64,000 nt of DNA from Shinella sp. H4-D48 (GCF_022637395.1 NZ_CP093337.1:2650001-2714000), one strand, 5' to 3'; counted from the first letter of the stretch, positions 17,294 through 27,380 are shown. Translations and numbers: made by a program. The notes: generated by a model from the sequence alone, not told the origin.

Positions 17294-18649
17294 TCAAGAT
17301 GCCGCGCGGCCCTCGACGGTTACGTAGCGATCGGCGAGGTAGCGCATCGTCGCAACGGCATCCGCCGGCTTTCCGTAGAAATAGCCCTGCCCCATGCCGC
17401 AGCCGAGCGCCTTCAGCTTCAGCGCCTCGGAGAAATCCTCGATACCTTCGGCAACGACGGCCAGATCAAGGCCCTCGCACATGGTGACAATAGCCTTGAT
17501 GATGTGCTCGGACGCCTTGTCGTTGGAAATACGCGAGACGAAGGCGCGGTCGATCTTCACCTTGTCGAAGGTGAAATCGCGCAGCCGCCCGAGGCTCGAC
17601 TGGCCCGTGCCGAAATCGTCCAGCGAGATGCGAACGCCCGCTGCGCGCAGCTCGCAGACAATCTTCTGGGCCGTATCCGCATCCGTCATGACGGCGGTCT
17701 CTGTGATCTCCAGCTCCAACCGGCGCGGATCGAGCCCCACGCGATTGAGAATCGCCAGCGTGTTGAAGGCGGTCTTCGGGTCCATCAGCTGGGCGGAAGA
17801 GAGGTTGAAGGACAGAAAGAGTTCCTTCGGCCAAGAAAGGGCCGCTTCGGCTGCCTTGCGCAGCAGCGTGTCGGACAGCGCATCAATGAAACCACGTTCC
17901 TCGGCAAGCGGCACGAAGACCGCTGGCGATACATAGCCTAGATCGGCATCGCACCAGCGCGCCAGCGCCTCGAAGCCGACCACCGTATCATCGCGCAGGC
18001 TGACGATCGGCTGGAAATGCACATCAACCTCGTTGGCGATGATGGCGTTGCGCAGCGCCTGTTCAAGCTGCGTCGCCCGTTTCATCTCTTGGGCGATCTC
18101 CTGGGAATAGACCGTGATCTGACCACGGCCGCGACGCTTGGAGCGATAAAGCGCAGTGTCGGCACTTTTCAGGAGTTCGGTAAAGTCTTCACCGGCGAAG
18201 GGATAGATCGCAAAACCGAAGGAAGCGGACAGGCGCACGTTGCGGTCGCCCAGATCGAATGGCGCTGACAGGACCTCGCGCAGCATCTGGCCGATCTTCT
18301 CCGCACCCTTGCGCTCGAAGACCAGAGGCAGCACGAAAGCGAATTCGTCTCCGCCATGGCGCGTGACGGTCGCACCATCCGGGATGCAGGCCCTCAGGCG
18401 ATGGGCGACCTGGCAGAGAATCTCGTCGCCGGCCCGGGGGCCGAACAGATCGTTGATGGGCTTGAAGCCGTCGAGATTGGTGATGCCGATGGCGAACGGC
18501 GCGGGGTCCTCCTCGCGCTCCTTGGCGATCTGGCGAACCTTGTCACGCAGTCGGTAGAGATTGCCCAACCCGGTCAACGGGTCGGTATAGGCCATGGCAT
18601 GGAGGTCAGTCTGGGAAACATCCAGCGCCGCGTGATCAGCAGACTTCAT
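17294..18649 (-). CDS. GGDEF-EAL protein (diguanylate cyclase/phosphodiesterase)
   Basis: The 451-residue cytoplasmic protein has a GGDEF domain (about 18-185, intact HGGDEF) and an EAL domain (about 195-440). The EAL catalytic set is present: FEALARW, NLSSAQL, ELEITET, DDFGTGQSS, KIDRAF, AEGIED and QGYFYG. Both activities are possible. No RxxD inhibitory site precedes GGDEF at the usual spacing. There is no recognisable sensory domain at the short N-terminus, so input may come from partners such as the neighbouring PAS-REC protein. Confidence 0.92.
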   Translation of the reverse strand: MKSADHAALDVSQTDLHAMAYTDPLTGLGNLYRLRDKVRQIAKEREEDPAPFAIGITNLDGFKPINDLFGPRAGDEILCQVAHRLRACIPDGATVTRHGGDEFAFVLPLVFERKGAEKIGQMLREVLSAPFDLGDRNVRLSASFGFAIYPFAGEDFTELLKSADTALYRSKRRGRGQITVYSQEIAQEMKRATQLEQALRNAIIANEVDVHFQPIVSLRDDTVVGFEALARWCDADLGYVSPAVFVPLAEERGFIDALSDTLLRKAAEAALSWPKELFLSFNLSSAQLMDPKTAFNTLAILNRVGLDPRRLELEITETAVMTDADTAQKIVCELRAAGVRISLDDFGTGQSSLGRLRDFTFDKVKIDRAFVSRISNDKASEHIIKAIVTMCEGLDLAVVAEGIEDFSEALKLKALGCGMGQGYFYGKPADAVATMRYLADRYVTVEGRAAS

Positions 18650-18790
18650 TAATGATTACCCGTACTTGCACTCGACCTCCGAAGACTGCTTCACGATGCG
18701 GCATGAGCGTTAACAAATGCATAGCACGCGATCGTCAGTCCTGCCCTCCAGCCTCCCTAAATATGGGGGGTTGACCCGTCCTTTCCTGAT

Positions 18791-20533
18791 CTATGCGACG
18801 GATTTTTCCGAGATCCGGCTGACATAGCGCCGATAGATGGCCTCGATCATGTCGGGGCTTACCGGTTTGGTGATGTAATCGTCCATGCCGGCATCCATGC
18901 ATTTCTGCATGTCGACGTTCAGCGCCTGGGCGGTAACCGCAACGATGGGCGTGCGGGCGCCTGTCAGCTTTTCCGCCTCACGGATCTCCTTTGCCGCATC
19001 AATTCCGTTCATCAGCGGCATGGAAATATCCATCAGCACGAGGCGTGGCTGGTGCTTGCGCCATAGCATGACCGCTTCCTCGCCGTTCTCGGCGATGCGG
19101 TGCGAGACACCCATGCCCTCGAGGATCTGTGAAAAGACGAACTGGTTGATCTGGTTGTCTTCCGCCACCAGCACCTCGACGTCACCGACCGCGCCCGGCA
19201 GCATCGTCGTGATGTCGGTCGCGATATACCAGTCGTCGGCGAATGTTGACGGCGTGACGACGATCTCGCCGAGCGGGGAGGCATCCTCCGACAAAAGCTC
19301 GTGGCTATCAACAAGGGTCCGCATGAAATCGGGGCCGATATCGTCGGGTGTAATGAGGCGCGTTTCAATGCCGTAGTCATTGTCGGCGATGGCCTCGCGC
19401 GCCGGCAGGTTCCTGTCGATGACGATATAGTCGAGGCTCAATCCGCCGGCAGCGGCCGCGGCGAGGAAGGCGTGATGTTCCGGTACGCTGTGGACGGCAC
19501 AGCATTCCGCGCCGCGCGCCTTGAGCGCTGCGACGAGAATATCCTCGATATGCGGATTGGCCGTCACGACAAGCACGCGCTTTCCGGCAATCGTCCGCAA
19601 CTCATCGGCATCCAGTTGGTCGAGCAACAGACGGTGTTCCGCCTCGCGAACGGGATCGAAGCAGTTCTGCGCCTCGATGAAGCCGCCGGTCACCCGCAGG
19701 ACCGCGTCAGTCGAAGCGGGATCGGCAACCCGGTTCTGTGCATAGGCGGTGACGTCCTGCATGACGGTGATGACGACCTGATGCTCGGGAGCCCCGATGC
19801 GGTACTTGTGTGTGATGGTGTAGAGATCGGAACCGTCGGCGCGAATGATGTGCTCGGCAAGGCTGGTCGGTTCGCCGGTCTCCAAGACCGTGCGATCACC
19901 CTGCTCGATCCGTTCGGCGGTTTCCGGATCGGCAAAGGCCCAGGACGAGCGCCCGACGATGGTTTCGGCGCTCGCCCCATAGATCGCGCAGAATGCCTTG
20001 TTCGCCGCGATATAGGTCAGGTTGCGATCCTTGATCACGACCGGGAACGGCAAGGTCTCCAGGATATCCTCGGTTAGCGCGATGCGCTCGAGGTCAAGGC
20101 GCCATTGCTCTTCCTGCTTCTTCTGCTCTGAGACATCGATGAAGGTGCTGACGCTGTAACCGCTCGGAAGGCGGCGCTTGCGGAAATGGATCCAGCGGTC
20201 GCGGCCGACGCGCTCGACGGCGTCGTGCTGTTCGCGCCAGTGGGCGGAAATGCGGGTAGAGATCCATTCCTCGCGGTTGATCGCCTTGTGGCGCTGATCC
20301 GGCGTGATGCCATAACGCATGCCGCTGTCGAAGATTGCGCCCAGCACATCGCGGAGGCGGGTGCCGGGGATAAGCATTTCGACGGGAATGGGAAAGTAGC
20401 GAAGGGCCTGACGGCTGGCGAAAACGAGGCAGTCGTTCTTGTCGTACACGATCACGGCCGCGGCGAGGATATCGCACGCAGCCTCGAACATTCCCAGCCG
20501 GATGTGCGCGTCTGACGGCGCTACATCATTCAT
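18791..20533 (-). CDS. PAS-PAS-pseudoreceiver-receiver protein lacking a kinase domain
   Basis: The 580-residue protein has a PAS-like N-terminus (about 15-140, ending FIDVSEQKKQ) and a second PAS (about 155-275, DILETLPFPVVIKDRN to VMQDVTAYA). A degenerate receiver (about 320-420, with YIVIDRNLP but no acidic pair) precedes an intact receiver (about 451-575: VAEDN, phospho-acceptor Asp near 502 in LVLMDIS, Lys in ITKPVS). No HisKA or HATPase domain is present. Start ATG 20533 has AGGGG upstream. It sits beside GGDEF-EAL and PilZ genes, so a link to c-di-GMP control is plausible. Confidence 0.85.
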   Translation of the reverse strand: MNDVAPSDAHIRLGMFEAACDILAAAVIVYDKNDCLVFASRQALRYFPIPVEMLIPGTRLRDVLGAIFDSGMRYGITPDQRHKAINREEWISTRISAHWREQHDAVERVGRDRWIHFRKRRLPSGYSVSTFIDVSEQKKQEEQWRLDLERIALTEDILETLPFPVVIKDRNLTYIAANKAFCAIYGASAETIVGRSSWAFADPETAERIEQGDRTVLETGEPTSLAEHIIRADGSDLYTITHKYRIGAPEHQVVITVMQDVTAYAQNRVADPASTDAVLRVTGGFIEAQNCFDPVREAEHRLLLDQLDADELRTIAGKRVLVVTANPHIEDILVAALKARGAECCAVHSVPEHHAFLAAAAAGGLSLDYIVIDRNLPAREAIADNDYGIETRLITPDDIGPDFMRTLVDSHELLSEDASPLGEIVVTPSTFADDWYIATDITTMLPGAVGDVEVLVAEDNQINQFVFSQILEGMGVSHRIAENGEEAVMLWRKHQPRLVLMDISMPLMNGIDAAKEIREAEKLTGARTPIVAVTAQALNVDMQKCMDAGMDDYITKPVSPDMIEAIYRRYVSRISEKSVA

Positions 20534-20653
20534 ATTGGCCACCCCTGCCTGTCTGGCATTCCCGCTAACATGCTGATCGGCGCTTCACGCGCTCTTGGAC
20601 ATGGGAATGACAGCGGCCAGCCACGCTGAAATCGTCCGCCGGGCGACCGGCAA

Positions 20654-20671
20654 GCTTGTGCTCATACAAGC
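20654..20671. repeat. Short inverted repeat in the divergent PAS-REC/mutL gap
   Basis: GCTTGT and ACAAGC arms (6 bp each) flank a 6-nt spacer in the 267-nt region between the two divergent genes. Possible operator; no family suggested. The gap also has an AT-rich stretch near 20690-20712. Confidence 0.35.
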
Positions 20672-20800
20672 CAAACAGCACGTTCGCAGCATTTTATTAA
20701 AGCCTGATTAAATCTCGTGAGCGTGCCTTAAGGACGCGCAAGACGGGATAAGCCGCCAAGACCACTGGCGGGGACCGCGCGAATCCGCGAAAATGGCGCC

Positions 20801-22597
20801 ATGACCATCAGGCAGCTTTCCGAAACCCTCATCAACCAGATTGCAGCCGGCGAGGTGATCGAGCGCCCCGCGAGCGCCGCCAAGGAGCTGATCGAGAACG
20901 CGCTGGACGCCGGTGCGACGCGCATCGAGATTGCCACTGCGGGCGGCGGAAAGACGCTGCTGCGCGTTACCGACAATGGCAGCGGCATGGCGCCCGGCGA
21001 GCTGGAACTCGCGATCCGGCGCCACTGCACCTCCAAGCTCGACACGGATCTGCTCGATATCCGCACCCTTGGCTTTCGCGGCGAGGCCTTGCCCTCTATC
21101 GGCTCGGTCGCGCGCCTTTCACTGCTCAGCCGCACGGCGGAGGCCAGCGAGGGCGCCGAAATCAGCGTAACCGGCGGCAAGGTCGAGCCGGTGCGGCCGG
21201 CGGCGGCCAATCGCGGCACCGTGGTGGAGGTGCGTGACCTCTTCTTCGCCACGCCGGCGCGGCTGAAATTCATGAAGAGCGAGAAGGCCGAAGCCTCCGC
21301 CATTTCGGATGTCGTGCGGCGCATGGCCATCGCCTTCCCGCATGTGCGCTTCGTGCTATCAGGCTCCGACCGGACGACGCAGGAATTTCCCGCGACCGGG
21401 ACGGATCGCCTCGCGCGCATAGCGCAGGTGCTCGGCCGGGATTTCCGCGACAATGCCATCGAGATCGACGCGGAGCGGGAGGGCGTGCGGCTGACGGGCT
21501 TTGCGGGCGTGCCGACCTTCAACCGCGGCAACAGCCTGCACCAGTTCGCCTTCGTCAACGGCCGTCCCGTGCAGGACAAGCTTCTCTGGTCGGCGCTGCG
21601 GGCGGCCTATGCGGAAACCATCCCGCACGGGCGCTACCCGGTCGCGGTGCTTTCCATCGAGATCGACCCGGCCCTGGTGGATGTCAATGTGCACCCGGCG
21701 AAATCCGACGTGCGTTTCCGCGATCCGGGGCTGGTGCGCGGGCTTGTCATCGGCGCGATCCGCGAGGCGCTCGGGCGCGAGGGCGACCGGGCGGCCACGA
21801 CCGGCGCCAGCGGCCTGATGCGCGCCTTCCGGCCGGAAGCGCAACGGCCCGCCACGCCCTGGACGCCTGCTGCCTCGCCTTATCGCCCGTTCGAGCCGGC
21901 AGCATCGATGCCGCTGCGCGCGGAGCAGGCCGGCTTTGCCGAATTCGCAACACCGTCTGCGCGCAGCGAGCCGGTCTTTACGGCACAGCAGCCGGTGCCG
22001 GACGACGCGCCGCAGCAGCATCCGCTCGGCGCGGCGCGCGCGCAGCTGCACGAGAACTATATTGTCGCGCAGACGCAGGATGGCCTCGTCATCGTGGACC
22101 AGCACGCAGCGCATGAACGGCTGGTCTTCGAAGCCATGCGCAATGCGCTGCATTCCCGCGCCGTGCCCGCGCAGGCGCTGCTCATCCCCGAGATCATCGA
22201 TCTGCCGGAAGACGATTGCGATCGGCTGGTGGCCCATGCCGAAGAGTTCGCGACACTCGGGCTCGGCATCGACCGCTTCGGACCGGGCGCGATTGCAGTG
22301 CGCGAAACGCCCGCCATGCTCGGCGAGATGGATGCGGCCGGCCTCATCCGTCAGCTGGCGGACGAACTTGCCGAATGGGACACGGCAAACGGCCTCAAGG
22401 CAAAACTCGAATATCTCGCCGCGACCATGGCGTGCCACGGCTCGGTGCGCTCCGGGCGGCGCATGCGGCCCGAAGAGATGAACGCGCTGCTGCGGCAGAT
22501 GGAGGCGACACCCGGCTCCGGCCAGTGCAATCACGGCCGACCGACCTATATCGAACTGAAGCTGTCGGATATCGAGCGTCTTTTCGGACGCAGCTGA
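20801..22597 (+). CDS. mutL: DNA mismatch repair protein MutL
   Basis: Mismatch repair ATPase and latent endonuclease. The 598-residue protein has the GHKL N-terminal motifs [28 protein letters not shown] and DNGSGM, then [10 protein letters not shown], a Pro/Ala-rich linker (about 330-400), and a C-terminal domain. That domain carries the endonuclease motif [12 protein letters not shown] (DQHAx2Ex4E) and the metal-site block [10 protein letters not shown]. The intact motif fits a genome using MutL, not MutH, for nicking. Confidence 0.96.
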   Translation: MTIRQLSETLINQIAAGEVIERPASAAKELIENALDAGATRIEIATAGGGKTLLRVTDNGSGMAPGELELAIRRHCTSKLDTDLLDIRTLGFRGEALPSIGSVARLSLLSRTAEASEGAEISVTGGKVEPVRPAAANRGTVVEVRDLFFATPARLKFMKSEKAEASAISDVVRRMAIAFPHVRFVLSGSDRTTQEFPATGTDRLARIAQVLGRDFRDNAIEIDAEREGVRLTGFAGVPTFNRGNSLHQFAFVNGRPVQDKLLWSALRAAYAETIPHGRYPVAVLSIEIDPALVDVNVHPAKSDVRFRDPGLVRGLVIGAIREALGREGDRAATTGASGLMRAFRPEAQRPATPWTPAASPYRPFEPAASMPLRAEQAGFAEFATPSARSEPVFTAQQPVPDDAPQQHPLGAARAQLHENYIVAQTQDGLVIVDQHAAHERLVFEAMRNALHSRAVPAQALLIPEIIDLPEDDCDRLVAHAEEFATLGLGIDRFGPGAIAVRETPAMLGEMDAAGLIRQLADELAEWDTANGLKAKLEYLAATMACHGSVRSGRRMRPEEMNALLRQMEATPGSGQCNHGRPTYIELKLSDIERLFGRS

Positions 22598-22725
22598 ACG
22601 GCGAAAGCGCTGGAAATTTGGCCCTTGCCGCGATATGCACCATGAAGCTTTCTTGACGTAATTCCGGATACGGATCGTTTGCCGAAGCGGAATTGCCAGC
22701 AGTGATACGGATACTGAAATCGATG

Positions 22726-22959
22726 ATGAACCGTTTTGAAGGCCGCAACGGCAGTCGGGAAGCGAAGATCCGCTACCTGGATGGCGATTTCCAGATCCTG
22801 ATGCCGGGTTCGCACGTCATCTGCGCGATGACAGGTGAGACGATTCCGGTCGAGGAACTGCGCTACTGGAGTGTCGCGCGACAGGAAGCCTATATTAGCT
22901 GCGCAGCCTCGCTCGACGCCGAAAAGCGCGCCGGCAGCCTGCCGACGCAGAAGCGCTAG
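22726..22959 (+). CDS. DUF2093-family small protein
   Basis: The 77-residue product contains the core [21 protein letters not shown] and [15 protein letters not shown], which I recognise as the DUF2093 family of alphaproteobacteria. No function is known. It lies between mutL and the convergent lpxK, a placement I recall from rhizobial genomes. Two tandem ATG codons (22723 and 22726) are possible starts. Its TAG stop shares a CTAG palindrome with the lpxK stop. Confidence 0.8.
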   Translation: MNRFEGRNGSREAKIRYLDGDFQILMPGSHVICAMTGETIPVEELRYWSVARQEAYISCAASLDAEKRAGSLPTQKR

Positions 22960-24002
22960 GGTTTCGCCCCGGCCGGGCGCTGCAGCTTGCGCTGCCGTGC
23001 ATTGGCGATCGCCGCATCGATGATCGCGTCCGGGCCCTTCGGGTCGTCGAACCGGATTTCCACCTCGATCACCCGGCTCTTTTCCTGCAACTCCTCAGAC
23101 CGCCCGTGCCCGCCGCCGAGCCGCACGCTGTCCTTGGCCGTGGTGACGAGCCCGCACCCCAGTTCTGCGGCCTGCTCAAGGAGCTCGGCAACCTCGTCCT
23201 CGGCGAGGAAATGATGATCGGGGAAGGAGCGCGTCATCTGGAGCTGCGCGCCGGTCTCGCGCACGGTCCGGAAGAACTTTTCGTTGTCGGCAATACCGGA
23301 CCACGCCATGACAGCCTGCCCTGCGAGATCGCCGGCGCCGACGGTTACCAGCGTCGCGGGATGGATCGCCTTTCCGGCGCGGGCGGCCTGGCGGATCAGT
23401 CGGTCGGCTGCCGTACCATCGCCGATCGCGAGCAGGGCGCTGGCCTGCCGCATCTGCTCGTCAAGCGGCGCGCGTACCGGCCCCCCTGGCACGAGATGGC
23501 CGTTTCCGATCCCACGACGGGTATCGATGACGACGAGCGCGTAATCGAAAGTCAGCCGCGCGCTCTGGAAACCGTCGTCCATGATGATGAGATCGGCGCC
23601 CTCGTCCACCAGCTTCAACGCACCCTTGATGCGCTTTCGGGAAATGACCGTCAGCGCCTCGCGGGCGAGCAGCAGCGGCTCGTCGCCAACGGCACGGGCA
23701 CGGTGGTGGTGAGGATCGACGACAGTGGTGACATCGAGCGAACCGCCATAGCCGCGTGACAGAAAGCCGGGCTTCAGGCCCCGCGCCTTGGCGGCACGGG
23801 CAATGGCGATGGCCGTCGGCGTCTTGCCGGCGCCGCCCACCGTGAAATTGCCGACGCAGATGACGGGAACGGGCACTTGCGCCCGGCGACCGCTGCGCAT
23901 GCGCCGTCCCGCGATCAGCCCGTAAAGGCGCGAGATGGGCCAGAGCGCCCGGGCTCGCCAGTCGGGCTTCGTCCACCAGAACGGCGGCGCTTCACTTACC
24001 AT
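22956..24002 (-). CDS. lpxK: Tetraacyldisaccharide 4'-kinase
   Basis: Phosphorylates the lipid A precursor at the inner membrane. The 348-residue protein has a hydrophobic N-terminal anchor region, the P-loop-like [23 protein letters not shown], the DDGFQS block and the [11 protein letters not shown] motif. ATG 24002 (MVSEAPPFW) is the chosen start. It is the last gene of the lipid A/Kdo cluster and overlaps the DUF2093 gene tail to tail. Confidence 0.95.
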   Translation of the reverse strand: MVSEAPPFWWTKPDWRARALWPISRLYGLIAGRRMRSGRRAQVPVPVICVGNFTVGGAGKTPTAIAIARAAKARGLKPGFLSRGYGGSLDVTTVVDPHHHRARAVGDEPLLLAREALTVISRKRIKGALKLVDEGADLIIMDDGFQSARLTFDYALVVIDTRRGIGNGHLVPGGPVRAPLDEQMRQASALLAIGDGTAADRLIRQAARAGKAIHPATLVTVGAGDLAGQAVMAWSGIADNEKFFRTVRETGAQLQMTRSFPDHHFLAEDEVAELLEQAAELGCGLVTTAKDSVRLGGGHGRSEELQEKSRVIEVEIRFDDPKGPDAIIDAAIANARQRKLQRPAGAKP

Positions 24003-24113
24003 TTCATCCCCCGCAGGCACCCCTGCCCGTTCGTCGGCACAAGAAACGCGAGAACGGTGTGAAAATCAACCATCGGGCCTGTGACCGGGGCCGCGAAGCG
24101 CGGAGGATAGCGC

Positions 24114-24845
24114 TCAAGCCACCGGACGCGCGGCGGCGCCGGAAAACAGTGGCACCAGTTCGGTGATGTCGTTGAGGCAATAGTCTGATGCCTCCGACAG
24201 CGATTGCCGCGAGCCCGTTCCAGTGAGCACCGCGACAGTAATACCGGCACCGGCGCTGCGCCCCATATGGAGATCGTGGTTGTTGTCACCGACCACGGCG
24301 ACCTGATGCGGTTCGAGCCCCGTGGCGGCGCAGAAGCCCAGCACCATGCCCGGTTCCGGCTTGACGCCGAAGCCGCTGTCATAGCCTGCGACATAGTGCA
24401 GGTAGCCGTCGAAACCGAAGCGCTTAGCCGTCGCGCGGATGGAGGCCTCATTGTCGGAAGAGGCGACACCCAGCCGGTAGCCGCGCGCATGCATGGTGGC
24501 GAAGAAGGCCGCAAGGTCGGTGACGGCGACGGCCAGCTGCGCCGAATTGGCGAAAAGCCCGTCGAAATGGGTGGTGAGCGTTTCCACCGTGAACGGCGCG
24601 CCCGCCGCGACAAAGCCCTCGGCGATTTCCACTGTGTTGCCGGCCGCCAGCAGGCTGTCGGGGGTGACATGGCCTGTGTCCGGATCCATGCCGCCCGCGA
24701 CGAGCAGCTTGCGGGCAAGGTCTTCGTCGCCCTTGGCGGCGATGCGGCCAAGCTCGTAGTTCACGGGAACCCAGCTCTTGGCATAGTCGAGCAGCGTGCC
24801 GTCCTTGTCGAAGAGGATACCGGAGATCGCTTCGGCCTTCGTCAT
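24114..24845 (-). CDS. HAD-superfamily phosphatase, phosphoglycolate phosphatase-like
   Basis: The 243-residue HAD hydrolase has motif I FDKDGTLLDY, motif II near GVASSDNEAS, a conserved lysine in FGVKPEPGM, and motif IV VVGDNNHDLHMG. The cap is helical (class IA). Substrate is unknown; glycolate phosphate is a family guess. It lies between waaA (11 nt) and lpxK (111 nt) on the same strand. I recall waaA and lpxK adjacent in related genomes, so this may be an insertion. Confidence 0.85.
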   Translation of the reverse strand: MTKAEAISGILFDKDGTLLDYAKSWVPVNYELGRIAAKGDEDLARKLLVAGGMDPDTGHVTPDSLLAAGNTVEIAEGFVAAGAPFTVETLTTHFDGLFANSAQLAVAVTDLAAFFATMHARGYRLGVASSDNEASIRATAKRFGFDGYLHYVAGYDSGFGVKPEPGMVLGFCAATGLEPHQVAVVGDNNHDLHMGRSAGAGITVAVLTGTGSRQSLSEASDYCLNDITELVPLFSGAAARPVA

Positions 24846-24856
24846 GTCGCGTCCTT

Positions 24857-26173
24857 TCAGGAGGACTGGCGCGGGTGGAGCCGCGCCTTCACGGTGAGGG
24901 GATTGATGTAGGGTTCCAGCCCCTTGACGGTGGCGCGCAGCGCGCCTCGCATTTCCTGCACCGTCTCCTGGCCCGCATCGATCATCTGCCGGCGCATTTC
25001 CTCATTGTTGAGGAGATAATGCACGCCCTTGGCGAGCATCTCGACATCGCGCACCATTTTGGCGCTGCCGTTGCGGGCGAGCTGCTGATAGGTCTCGCGG
25101 AAATTCTGCACATTGCCGCCCGAAAGGATCGCGCAGCCGAGCATGGCCGGCTCCAGCGGGTTCTGCCCGCCTTCCGCAAAGAGCGAACGCCCGACAAAGG
25201 CCACCTCGGTCATGCGCAGGTAGAGCCCCATCTCGCCAATCGTGTCGCCGAGGAAGATATCCGTCTCCGGCGTCAGCGACTCGCCGGAAGTGCGCCTGAC
25301 GACCTTGAGGCCGCGCGACATCAGCATATCCGCGACGGCATCGCTGCGCTCGGGATGGCGCGGCACGATAATGGTGAGCAGGCCGGGCGTGCGCTCCTTC
25401 AGGGCGCGGTGCACGTTGCCGGCGGCGGCTTCCTCGCCCTCGAAAGTCGAGATCGCCGCCCAGGTCCGGCGACCTTCGATCTGGCCGAGATAGGTCGCGA
25501 GCGCATCGGCATCGGCCGGCGGCGCATCGGTATCGACCTTGAGATTGCCGGATACCGTTACAGGCAGCGCGCCGAGCGCGCTGAACCGCTCCGCATCGAC
25601 ATCCGACTGGGCGATGACCAGCGCGAAATTTTCGAACAGCGCCTCGGCGAAGGCCTGGCGACGCTGCCAGCGCGGGAAGGAACGATCCGAGATACGGCCG
25701 TTCACTAGCACCTGAGGGATATGGCGCTGACTCAATTCCAGAATGGTCATCGGCCAGATCTCCGACTCCGCCATGATGGCGAGATCGGGGTGCCAATATT
25801 CGAGGAAGCGGCTGACCGCAGGCTTCAGGTCGAGCGGTACATATTGGTGAATGACATCGGAACCGAGCCGGTCCTGAACGACCTTCGCGGACGTGACGGT
25901 GCCCGTCGTCAGCACCACGGCGATGCCGCGGCGGCGCACTTCCTTGATGAGCGGAATGATGGAGGCGGTCTCGCCGACGCTCGCAGCATGGAACCAGACC
26001 AACGGGCCGGCAGGACGCGGCACGCCGGCTACGCCATAGCGCTCGCGGCGACGCGCGCGCTCTTCCTTGCCCTTGGCGGCGCGCACGGCAAGATAGGGAC
26101 CTATCACCGGGTAGAGCGCGACACCTCCCCAGCGGTAAATCGAAAGCGTGAGACGGGCGAGCCGGCTGCTCAT
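24857..26173 (-). CDS. waaA: Kdo transferase (3-deoxy-D-manno-octulosonic acid transferase)
   Basis: Adds Kdo residues to lipid IVA at the inner membrane. The 438-residue GT30-type protein has an N-terminal hydrophobic anchor, WFHAASVGE (about residues 62-70) with the acceptor-site glutamate, the LVNGRISDRSF block, the IVPRHPER motif, and GGQNPLEPAMLGCAI near the C-terminus. ATG 26173 is used; a TTG two codons earlier is possible. It sits between the DUF4170 and HAD phosphatase genes. Confidence 0.94.
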   Translation of the reverse strand: MSSRLARLTLSIYRWGGVALYPVIGPYLAVRAAKGKEERARRRERYGVAGVPRPAGPLVWFHAASVGETASIIPLIKEVRRRGIAVVLTTGTVTSAKVVQDRLGSDVIHQYVPLDLKPAVSRFLEYWHPDLAIMAESEIWPMTILELSQRHIPQVLVNGRISDRSFPRWQRRQAFAEALFENFALVIAQSDVDAERFSALGALPVTVSGNLKVDTDAPPADADALATYLGQIEGRRTWAAISTFEGEEAAAGNVHRALKERTPGLLTIIVPRHPERSDAVADMLMSRGLKVVRRTSGESLTPETDIFLGDTIGEMGLYLRMTEVAFVGRSLFAEGGQNPLEPAMLGCAILSGGNVQNFRETYQQLARNGSAKMVRDVEMLAKGVHYLLNNEEMRRQMIDAGQETVQEMRGALRATVKGLEPYINPLTVKARLHPRQSS

Positions 26174-26280
26174 CGGCAAGGCACCTTCGTTCGGGCTTTC
26201 GGGCTGTGGAGGGTCATGAAGGGTCCGGTCTTTCTGTCCGGCGCGGTCAGGCCGCGCGGGACTGGGGCGGTGACGACGGC

Positions 26281-26517
26281 TCAGCCGTTGCGCGGGTCCA
26301 GAAGACGGTGCATGTGCACGATGAAGTAGCGCATATGCGCATTGTCCACGGTCTGCTGGGCCTTGGATTTCCAGGCTACGAGCGCGCTCGCATAATCTGG
26401 GTAGATCCCGACAATATCGAGGCTATTGAGGTCGCGGAACTGAAGGTCGTCGAGGGTCTTCAGTTCGCCGCCAAAAACGAGATGAAGGAGCTGTTTGGGT
26501 TCGTTCGTATCGGTCAT
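26281..26517 (-). CDS. DUF4170-family small protein
   Basis: The 78-residue protein has the pattern HLVFGGELKTLDDLQFRD, then IVGIYPDYASALVAWKSKAQ and RYFIVHMHRLLDP, which I recognise as DUF4170. Function unknown. The constant position beside waaA in rhizobia suggests a role near lipid A or Kdo transfer, by association only. Confidence 0.78.
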   Translation of the reverse strand: MTDTNEPKQLLHLVFGGELKTLDDLQFRDLNSLDIVGIYPDYASALVAWKSKAQQTVDNAHMRYFIVHMHRLLDPRNG

Positions 26518-26576
26518 GTCTTCTCTCTTTATTATGCCGAATTCGGCTCACGGTTTGCGGTATTCCGCATAAAAGG

Positions 26577-27380
26577 TCAATGGTCGGAGAGGTCGCGTGC
26601 GGCCTCCACAAGTGCGGGAAGCCGGGACAACCCGGCCGCGCACAGCGTCTCGTGGCTGACAGCCGTGCGGTTGTAGACGAGAGGCTCACCGTCCAGCGAC
26701 ACGAGCGCCCCGCCGGCCTGCGCAAGGATGATATCGGCGGCGGCCAGATCCCAGTCGTGCGAATTGCGCTTCACGAGCGTCGCATCGATCCGCCCGTCCG
26801 CCACCATGGCAAGACGATAGGCAAGCGACGGTACATGGGCGATGCGGCTCATGTCCCCGATCCGCCGGCGATCGATGTCGCGCACCATGTCCTCGGGGGC
26901 GGCGACGCGCATCGCACGCGTGTCGTCCGGCCCGGTCACGGCAATGGGCGCGCTATTCTTCAGCACAGGTCCGCTGGCCGATGCCGTGAACATTTCGTCG
27001 AGCGCGGGCGCGAAGAGAACACCCGCCACCGGGTGTCCGCCATGCACGACGGCGGCGCTGACGCACCAGATATCCTTGCCGGCGATGAAGGCGCGCGTGC
27101 CATCGATGGGGTCGATGACGAAGACGGTCTCGCAGCCGAGCCGAGCCGCGTCGTCGTCGGTCTCCTCCGACAGCCAGCCGTAATTGGGCCGGGCACCAAG
27201 CAGTTCCGTCTTGAGGATATCGTTTGCCGCGAAATCGGCAGCACTCACCGGCGAGCGGCCGCCGTTCTTCCACCAGACTTCCGGGCCCTTGCGGAAGAAT
27301 TCCAGCGCCCTGGCGCCGGCCAGCCGCGCGGCCCCCACGAGGAGGTCGAGATCGGCGGCCCAATCTCCGGCGGGGTGCAT
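26577..27380 (-). CDS. cysQ: Inositol monophosphatase-family phosphatase, CysQ-like
   Basis: Probable 3'(2'),5'-bisphosphate nucleotidase recycling pAp, or a related sugar phosphatase. The 267-residue protein carries the Li-sensitive phosphatase metal motifs: WLSEET, DPIDGTRAF and HDWDLAAADIIL. ATG 27380 follows the PmbA stop by 4 nt. The exact substrate cannot be read from sequence; placement in a Kdo/lipid A cluster leaves a sugar phosphate possible. Confidence 0.85.
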   Translation of the reverse strand: MHPAGDWAADLDLLVGAARLAGARALEFFRKGPEVWWKNGGRSPVSAADFAANDILKTELLGARPNYGWLSEETDDDAARLGCETVFVIDPIDGTRAFIAGKDIWCVSAAVVHGGHPVAGVLFAPALDEMFTASASGPVLKNSAPIAVTGPDDTRAMRVAAPEDMVRDIDRRRIGDMSRIAHVPSLAYRLAMVADGRIDATLVKRNSHDWDLAAADIILAQAGGALVSLDGEPLVYNRTAVSHETLCAAGLSRLPALVEAARDLSDH

